Below are positions 1 through 4,227 of a stretch of DNA of 5,242 nt, in pieces. The stretch lies in the NCBI GenBank assembly GCA_020848855.1, contig JADLHH010000650.1, forward strand, positions 1 through 5,242, given 5' to 3'. Made by a program: the position numbers and the translations under genes. A model generated the notes under the pieces. The model did not search any database. It saw nothing but the letters and a program-made list of their open reading frames with translations, and was not told the origin of the DNA. The DNA comes from Anaerolineae bacterium (lineage in GTDB: Bacteria; Chloroflexota; Anaerolineae; Aggregatilineales; Phototrophicaceae). The stretch's first letter is position 1. Every line of letters starts with the position of its first letter.

Positions 1-1302
1 GGCATGATGACCCAGTATGGGATGCAGCCGCTGGGGATTTTCGAGCTGACCCCGCTCGGTATCCCGATCCTGATCGTAGGGCTGGTGTACATGTATTTCA
101 TCGGCGACCGTCTGATCCCAGACCGAACGCCGGTCGGGGATGAAAAGCAGCAGCTCACCAAGCGCATGTACCTGACCGAGATGGTCGTCGAGGAATACTC
201 GGCGTTCGTCGGCAAGACGCTGGAAGAGGCGAAGCTCGGCAGCCAGCTTCAGATTCAGGTGCTGCGCGTCATCCGCGAGCGGCATCGCTATCTGATACCC
301 ACCGCCGACGTGCGGCTGGAAGCGGGCGACGTGCTGATCGTGGAAGCCGGGCGCAGCGAAATCCTGAAGGTCAAGGACATGCCTGGCGTGCAGATCAAAG
401 CCGACTTCAAGTTCGGGGATCTCAACGTTGATCCCGACGGGATCGGCATCTTCGAGGTGATTCTCGTGCCGGGGTCGCCGTTCATCGGGCGGACGCTGCG
501 CGGGCTGCACGCCCGCGACCGCTACAATCTGCAGGTGCTGGCGATCAACCGGCACGGCGAGCCGATTCGCGGTAAGCTGAGCACGATTCTAATGCAGTTG
601 GGCGACGTGCTGCTGATTCAGGGAGCGCGCGACAACATCGAGGTACTGGAGCAGGAAGCGACCTTCACCACGCTTGACGCTACGGTCGATCAGGATCGTC
701 CCGACCTGCGCCGTGCACCTCGCGCCGTGCTGATTTTCGTCGGCGCGCTGGTGCTGGCGGCGCTGGAAATCGTGCCGATCCCAATAGCGGCGCTTGGCGG
801 TGCGGTGCTGGCATTCGCAACCCGCTGCATCACGCCGGAAGAAGCCTACCGGCAGGTCGAATGGAAAGTGCTGATCCTGATCGGCAGTATGCTGGCGCTG
901 GGGCAGGCGATTGAGCAGACCGGGACGGCAGCATTTCTGGCGCAGCAGATCGTCGCGTGGGTGGGGCACATGCCGGTGTTCTTTCTGCTGAGCGCGTTCT
1001 TCGTGCTGACGGTCGTGCTCACTCAGCCGCTGTCGAATCAGGCGGCGGCGGCGGTCGTGCTGCCGGTCGCCGTGCGCACGGCGCTGCAGCTTGACCTCGA
1101 TCCGCGTACCTTCGCCGTGATGATCGCCATCGCCGCCAGCAGCGGCTTTCTGACGCCGCTCGAACCCGCCTGCGTGATTATTTACGGGGCGGGGCGCTAC
1201 CGCTTTATGGATTTTCTCCGAGTGGGGGCGCTGCTCACGGTGGTGATCTACGGCATCGTGATCGTTCTGGTGCCGCTGTTGTGGCCGCCTGTCGCGGCGT
1301 AG
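1..1302 (+). CDS. SLC13/DASS-family anion permease with two TrkA_C domains (5' partial)
   Basis: This is the C-terminal part of an inner-membrane transporter of the SLC13 (divalent anion:Na+ symporter) type. The reading frame is open from base 1, and full-length relatives have about 600 residues, so the ATG codons at 4 and 7 are internal and the N-terminal membrane half lies outside the window. Numbering from the first codon, a membrane segment (about 18-36) is followed by two TrkA_C/RCK_C domains (about 58-132 and 146-220), each with the typical hydrophobic strand pattern and a GDVL motif (109-112, 201-204). The second membrane half (about 241-430) carries WKVLILIGSMLALGQ, TQPLSNQAAAA (SNQ at 345-347) and FLTPLEPACVIIYG (383-396). 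TrkA_C domains usually bind a small regulatory ligand on the cytoplasmic side. The substrate (sulfate, dicarboxylate or another anion) cannot be told from the sequence. The usual second anion motif after TP is replaced by LEPAC. The gene ends 11 nt before rarA. Confidence 0.88.
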   Translation, partial: GMMTQYGMQPLGIFELTPLGIPILIVGLVYMYFIGDRLIPDRTPVGDEKQQLTKRMYLTEMVVEEYSAFVGKTLEEAKLGSQLQIQVLRVIRERHRYLIPTADVRLEAGDVLIVEAGRSEILKVKDMPGVQIKADFKFGDLNVDPDGIGIFEVILVPGSPFIGRTLRGLHARDRYNLQVLAINRHGEPIRGKLSTILMQLGDVLLIQGARDNIEVLEQEATFTTLDATVDQDRPDLRRAPRAVLIFVGALVLAALEIVPIPIAALGGAVLAFATRCITPEEAYRQVEWKVLILIGSMLALGQAIEQTGTAAFLAQQIVAWVGHMPVFFLLSAFFVLTVVLTQPLSNQAAAAVVLPVAVRTALQLDLDPRTFAVMIAIAASSGFLTPLEPACVIIYGAGRYRFMDFLRVGALLTVVIYGIVIVLVPLLWPPVAA

Positions 1303-1307
1303 GAGGT
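1301..1307 (+). promoter_or_regulatory. Ribosome binding site of rarA overlapping the upstream stop codon
   Basis: AGGAGGT is a near-perfect anti-SD match that shares two bases with the TAG stop of the permease gene (1300-1302) and lies 6 nt before the ATG at 1314. It fixes the rarA start at 1314 rather than the in-frame GTG at 1281. The layout suggests translational coupling between the two genes. Confidence 0.85.
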
Positions 1308-1313
1308 AACACC

Positions 1314-2525
1314 ATGTCCAACAACCTATCCCGTCCGCTTGCCGACCGCATCCGACCCGAATCGCTCGACGAATTCATCGGTCAGGAGCATCTGGTCGGC
1401 GTGGGCAAGCCGCTGTACCAGACCATCAAAAATAACCGCGTCCATTCGATGATCTTCTGGGGTCCGCCGGGCGTGGGCAAGACGACGCTGGCGCGGATCA
1501 TCGCTCACAGCACGGGCAGAGCCTTCTTCGAGCTGTCGGCGGTGAACGCGGGCAAGGAAGAAGTCCGCAAGATCGTCGAAGGCGTCCGGCGCGAGGAAAA
1601 GCGCGACCTGTTCACCATGCTGGAGCCGCAGAAGCCCGCCGCCGCGCCGGTGTTCTTTCTGGACGAAATCCACCGCTTCAACAAGGCGCAGCAGGATTTT
1701 CTGCTGCCGTATATCGAGGACGGCACGGTGATCCTGATCGGCGCGACGACCGAGAACCCGTCGTTCGAAGTCATCCCGGCGCTGCTCTCGCGCTGTCAGG
1801 TGTTCGTGCTGCAGTCGCTGACCGACGACAACGTGCGCCAGATCGTCGAGCGTGGTGCGCGCGAATTGAACGTGGATGTGCCGGACGCGGCGGCGGAATT
1901 TCTGGTCAATTTCGCCGGGGGCGACGGGCGGCAGTCGCTCAACCTGCTGGAAGCGGCGGCGTCGCTGTATGACGGCGAAATCACGCTGGAAAATCTGAAG
2001 AACGCGCTTCAGTCCAAACATCTGCGTTACGACAAGCAGGCAGAGGAGCATTACAACACCATCAGCGCGTTCATCAAGAGTATGCGCGCCAGTCACGTCG
2101 ACGCGGCGCTGTATTATCTGGCGCGCATGGTCGACGCCGGCGAAGACCCGACGTTCATCGCCCGGCGCATGGTGATCTTCGCCAGCGAAGACGTGGGCAT
2201 GGCAGACCCGAACGCGCTGCTGATCGCCAACGCGGTGTTCCGCTCGGTCGAGATCATCGGCTACCCGGAATGTCAGTTCAACCTCGCTGAAGGCGTGGTG
2301 TATCTGGCGAGCGCGCCCAAAGACCGCGCGGCGGGCGACGCCTATTTCACGGCGCTGGACGATGTGAAGCAGCACGGCAATCTGCCCATCCCGATGAAGC
2401 TGCGCAACGCGCCGACCCGGCTCATGAAGGGACTCGGCTACGGCGAGGGTTACACCATGTATGGTGACCGCGATCTGCTGCCGGAAAAGCTTCAGGGATC
2501 GCGCTACTACCAGCCGAAGGAATGA
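1314..2525 (+). CDS. rarA: Replication-associated recombination protein A (RarA/MgsA), AAA+ ATPase
   Basis: RarA is a homotetrameric AAA+ ATPase related to clamp-loader subunits. It acts at stalled replication forks and single-strand gaps in the cytoplasm. The 403-residue product is close to, but somewhat shorter than, the E. coli protein (447). Visible motifs are Walker A GPPGVGKT (50-57), Walker B with DEIH (117-120), sensor 1 GATTENPSF (143-151), the arginine finger in LLSRC (R160) and sensor 2 GDGR (203-206). The C-terminal RarA-specific region has [32 protein letters not shown] and [15 protein letters not shown], all strongly typical of the family. A slightly extended loop rich in Pro and Ala (about 100-112) precedes Walker B. 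The start was chosen for the AGGAGGT site 6 nt upstream; starting at the GTG at 1281 would add 11 unconserved residues and overlap the permease gene. It is probably co-transcribed with the upstream permease. Family assignment is near certain. Confidence 0.96.
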   Translation: MSNNLSRPLADRIRPESLDEFIGQEHLVGVGKPLYQTIKNNRVHSMIFWGPPGVGKTTLARIIAHSTGRAFFELSAVNAGKEEVRKIVEGVRREEKRDLFTMLEPQKPAAAPVFFLDEIHRFNKAQQDFLLPYIEDGTVILIGATTENPSFEVIPALLSRCQVFVLQSLTDDNVRQIVERGARELNVDVPDAAAEFLVNFAGGDGRQSLNLLEAAASLYDGEITLENLKNALQSKHLRYDKQAEEHYNTISAFIKSMRASHVDAALYYLARMVDAGEDPTFIARRMVIFASEDVGMADPNALLIANAVFRSVEIIGYPECQFNLAEGVVYLASAPKDRAAGDAYFTALDDVKQHGNLPIPMKLRNAPTRLMKGLGYGEGYTMYGDRDLLPEKLQGSRYYQPKE

Positions 2526-2625
2526 GATTCCTGAAATGCCCGGCGGAGCTAAAGTAGATTCAAGTTCAGGATTTGAAAATCGCTGCCCCATTGCACGTTT
2601 GTCGTTTGTAGGCGCTGCCTCGCCC

Positions 2626-2666
2626 ATTTTGGGGTTCTTGGCGTTCTTGGCGATTCATGAATTCGC
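2626..2666. repeat. 9-nt tandem repeat merging into a near-palindrome
   Basis: Within the 278-nt gene-free spacer after rarA, TTCTTGGCG occurs twice in direct succession (2635-2643, 2644-2652), preceded by a decayed third copy (ATTTTGGGG, 2626-2634, 6 of 9 matching). It runs straight into GCGATTCATGAATTCGC (2650-2666), which is a perfect inverted repeat except for one extra T, with ATTCATGAAT as an exact palindrome at 2653-2662. No protein-coding explanation fits. It may be a degenerate copy of a dispersed intergenic repeat. I found no convincing terminator for rarA in the rest of this spacer (2526-2712). Confidence 0.6.
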
Positions 2667-2712
2667 TTTTGCAGTTTGATGCGTTTGCCCTGCCAATCGA
2701 GCCTGACCGCCC

Positions 2713-2742
2713 TTGACACTGGCGTTACGCGACCTTTATAAT
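2713..2742 (+). promoter_or_regulatory. Consensus sigma70-type promoter for rpmF
   Basis: The -35 box TTGACA (2713-2718) and -10 box TATAAT (2737-2742) both match the housekeeping consensus exactly, separated by 18 nt. The predicted start of transcription is near 2749, giving a leader of about 55 nt before the L32 start codon. Such a strong promoter suits a ribosomal protein gene. Confidence 0.88.
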
Positions 2743-2763
2743 CCCTTGATTGCTTGCCGCGCT

Positions 2764-2783
2764 GCCGGTCGCGCATGACCGGC
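2764..2783 (+). promoter_or_regulatory. Leader hairpin upstream of the rpmF ribosome binding site
   Basis: GCCGGTC (2764-2770) and GACCGGC (2777-2783) form a perfect 7-bp GC-rich stem closed by a 6-nt loop (GCGCAT). It lies inside the predicted 5' leader, 7 nt before the Shine-Dalgarno sequence at 2791. It is not followed by a T tract, so it is not an intrinsic terminator. It could stabilise the transcript or be a binding site for feedback control of translation; that role is inference. Confidence 0.6.
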
Positions 2784-2803
2784 GAGTTTAGAGGAGAAAT
2801 CCT

Positions 2804-2992
2804 GTGGGTCCGCTGCCAAAGAGAAAACACTCCCGGAGCCGTCGTGATCGGCGCCGTTCGCATGATGCCCTGTCGCTCAATCATCTGGTTCGCTGCGAAA
2901 ACTGCGGCGCGTACCACGTCGCACACCGTGTGTGCCCGAACTGTGGCACCTATCGCGGCGAGACCGTGATCGAAGTGGGCGGCGAAAGCTAA
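2804..2992 (+). CDS. rpmF: 50S ribosomal protein L32
   Basis: L32 is a small zinc-ribbon protein of the large ribosomal subunit. The 62-residue product begins with the basic tail LPKRKHSRSRRDRRRSHDAL (4-23), the family's hallmark. A zinc ribbon follows with CENC (31-34) and CPNC (44-47), so this is the four-cysteine, zinc-binding form. The HRVCPNCG segment is typical of the family. Translation starts at GTG, preceded by GAGGAGA (2791-2797) at proper spacing; no ATG gives the conserved N-terminus. The gene has its own consensus promoter and a terminator, so it is probably monocistronic. The C-terminus extends a few residues beyond most homologues (EVGGES). The next gene is fabD, recalling the rpmF-fab linkage known from other bacteria. 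Confidence 0.96.
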   Translation: MGPLPKRKHSRSRRDRRRSHDALSLNHLVRCENCGAYHVAHRVCPNCGTYRGETVIEVGGES

Positions 2993-3014
2993 AGACACTT
3001 CGTTTTGCGAATCG

Positions 3015-3050
3015 AGAGCTGCACCCGTCCGGGCGCGGCTCTTTTGTTTT
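3015..3050 (+). terminator. Rho-independent terminator of rpmF
   Basis: AGAGCTGC (3015-3022) pairs with GCGGCTCT (3035-3042) as an 8-bp stem with one G-U pair. It can extend internally by CCC/GGG (3024-3026, 3031-3033) around a GTCC loop after an A-C mismatch. TTTTGTTTT (3042-3050) follows directly. It lies 22 nt past the L32 stop codon and separates rpmF transcription from fabD. Confidence 0.88.
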
Positions 3051-3054
3051 GCCC

Positions 3055-3086
3055 CGCAGCGCGGTTGTGCAGTTCTGCACGCTGCG
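3055..3086. promoter_or_regulatory. Palindromic element between the rpmF terminator and fabD
   Basis: GTGCAG (3067-3072) and CTGCAC (3075-3080) are a perfect inverted repeat with a 2-nt centre. An outer pair, CGCAGC (3055-3060) with GCTGCG (3081-3086), brackets it with a 6-nt bulge on the left side. No T tract follows, so it is not a simple terminator. Its location upstream of the fabD promoter candidate would fit a repressor or activator site, but I recognise no known operator. Confidence 0.45.
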
Positions 3087-3103
3087 ATTCCGGGAGGCGG
3101 TGC

Positions 3104-3131
3104 TTGCTTTGTGCGCCATTTAAGGTATGCT
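3104..3131 (+). promoter_or_regulatory. Candidate promoter for fabD
   Basis: TTGCTT (3104-3109) and TATGCT (3126-3131) are spaced by 16 nt and would start transcription near 3138, about 40 nt before the fabD ATG. The boxes match consensus at 3 and 4 of 6 positions, so this is a weak prediction. It is supported mainly by the terminator upstream, which implies that fabD needs its own promoter. Confidence 0.4.
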
Positions 3132-3176
3132 TGGGGCGTGTGCTGATTTTCACAACCGGCAAGGCTTCAACTCGTC

Positions 3177-4124
3177 ATGGTAGACTGGTCAAAAGTCGCT
3201 TTCCTGTTCCCCGGTCAGGGGTCGCAGGTCGTCGGCATGGGCAAGGACTTTGCCGACGCTTATCCGGCTGCGCGTCAAACGTTCGAACAGGCAGATGATT
3301 TCCTCGGTTTCGCGCTCTCCGACCTGTGCTTCAACGGTCCCGCCGAAACCCTTAACGATACGCTCAATGCACAGCCCGCACTGTACGTCGCCAGCATGGC
3401 GACTCTGCGCGTGCTGCAAAGCGAAGCGCCCGCGATATCGGCGGCGTTCGCGGCGGGGCACAGTTTCGGCGAGTTCACGGCGCTGGCGGCTTTCGGTGCG
3501 CTGACGTTCGAAGATGGGCTGCGGCTGGTGCGTGAACGTGGTCGGCTGATGAAGGAAGCCGGCGTGAAGCACCCCGGCGCGATGGCGGCGATTCTGTCGC
3601 TCGACATCGACCCGGTGCGCGAACTGTGCGCGGCGGCGCAGGCGGAGACCGGCGGTACGCTGGTCGTCGCCAACGACAACTGCCCCGGACAGGTCGTGAT
3701 TTCCGGCGACGACGCCACGCTCGACCGTGCGCTGGAATTGGCGAAGGCAGCGGGCGCGCGCCGTGCGCTGAAGCTGGCGGTCAGTATCGCCGCTCATTCC
3801 CCGCTCATGCAGTCGTCGGCGGACGAGTTCCGGCAGGCGCTGGCAGCTACTCCGTTCCAGTTGCCGAGCGTCCCGGTCTATGGCAACGTGAACGCCGCGC
3901 CGCTCACCAGTGTCGACGCGATTCGCGCCGAGCTTGGCGCGCAGTTGACCAGCCCGGTTCGCTGGCGCGAATCGATGCAGGCGATGATCGCTGACGGCGC
4001 GGAGACGTTCGTCGAGATCGGTCCGAAGGACGTTCTTACCGGGCTGATGAAGCGCATCGACGGCGACAAATTGACCATCAACCTGAACAGTACCGAAAAC
4101 TTCCTGAAATTTATCGTGCAATAA
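3177..4124 (+). CDS. fabD: Malonyl-CoA:acyl-carrier-protein transacylase (FabD)
   Basis: FabD moves the malonyl group from CoA to the phosphopantetheine arm of ACP, supplying the extender unit of type II fatty acid synthesis in the cytoplasm. The 315-residue product has the normal family length and covers the whole acyltransferase fold. Visible landmarks are FPGQGSQ (11-17, oxyanion-hole Gln14), the nucleophile elbow GHSFGE (94-99, catalytic Ser96), RERGRLM (119-125, Arg121, which contacts the malonyl carboxylate in homologues), NDNCPGQVVISG (166-177), catalytic His207 in AAHSPLM, and the late VEIGPKDVLTGLMKRI segment. The serine elbow has Phe where Leu is usual. The ATG at 3177 is the only sensible start: an in-frame TGA lies at 3144 and the FPGQGSQ motif begins ten residues in. 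The ribosome binding site is weak (AAGG, 3161-3164). No other fab gene is visible in the window. Assignment is near certain. Confidence 0.96.
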   Translation: MVDWSKVAFLFPGQGSQVVGMGKDFADAYPAARQTFEQADDFLGFALSDLCFNGPAETLNDTLNAQPALYVASMATLRVLQSEAPAISAAFAAGHSFGEFTALAAFGALTFEDGLRLVRERGRLMKEAGVKHPGAMAAILSLDIDPVRELCAAAQAETGGTLVVANDNCPGQVVISGDDATLDRALELAKAAGARRALKLAVSIAAHSPLMQSSADEFRQALAATPFQLPSVPVYGNVNAAPLTSVDAIRAELGAQLTSPVRWRESMQAMIADGAETFVEIGPKDVLTGLMKRIDGDKLTINLNSTENFLKFIVQ

Positions 4125-4139
4125 TTCCAATAAGACCAG

Positions 4140-4168
4140 TTGATTACCGCAATATAACTTGTTATCAT
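4140..4168 (+). promoter_or_regulatory. Candidate promoter of the FAS1/binding-protein lipoprotein gene
   Basis: TTGATT (4140-4145) and TATCAT (4163-4168) are spaced by exactly 17 nt and match consensus at 4 and 5 of 6 positions. Transcription would begin near 4175, about 53 nt before the ATG. The last bases of the -10 box lie inside the left arm of an inverted repeat. The region is clearly more AT-rich than the neighbouring genes. Confidence 0.55.
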
Positions 4169-4193
4169 GGATGCGAATCCATGTTTATAACTT
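4153..4193. promoter_or_regulatory. Inverted repeat with GCGA loop, flanked by 8-nt direct repeats
   Basis: CATGGAT (4166-4172) and ATCCATG (4177-4183) form a perfect 7-bp stem around GCGA, a GNRA-type tetraloop. The outer segments GTTAT (4161-4165) and ATAAC (4187-4191) can extend the pairing past a TTT bulge. TATAACTT occurs as a direct repeat on both sides (4153-4160 and 4186-4193), 33 bp apart. It may be an operator over the -10 and start region, an RNA hairpin at the transcript's 5' end, or a weak terminator of fabD. The stem has only three G-C pairs and the downstream T run is short, so the terminator reading is least favoured. Confidence 0.5.
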
Positions 4194-4227
4194 AAAGAAT
4201 GACGCGAACTTCACGGAGGAAAACGGC

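Noticed and set aside
1281..1313. Upstream in-frame GTG start for rarA
   Set aside because: The AGGAGGT site points to the ATG at 1314, and the extra residues would be translated from the permease gene end and do not resemble the family N-terminus.
2529..2571. TCCTGAA/TTCAGGA inverted repeat just after rarA as a terminator
   Set aside because: The arms are separated by 29 nt, the stem is only 7 bp and no T tract follows.
1326..2627. Long minus-strand open frame antisense to rarA
   Set aside because: It lies opposite a textbook RarA gene, its translation is Arg/His/Gln-rich without any recognisable domain, and long antisense frames are expected where third codon positions are GC-rich.
2461..2679. 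72-codon plus-strand frame crossing the end of rarA into the spacer
   Set aside because: It starts inside rarA in another frame, has no ribosome binding site, no recognisable domain, and covers the tandem repeat.
2754..2969. Alternative 71-codon frame overlapping rpmF
   Set aside because: It overlaps the L32 gene in a different frame, lacks its own ribosome binding site and has no recognisable motif.
3189..4130. Long minus-strand open frame antisense to fabD
   Set aside because: It mirrors fabD almost exactly, is extremely Arg/Gln-rich and shows no family motif; it is a shadow of the fabD codon bias.
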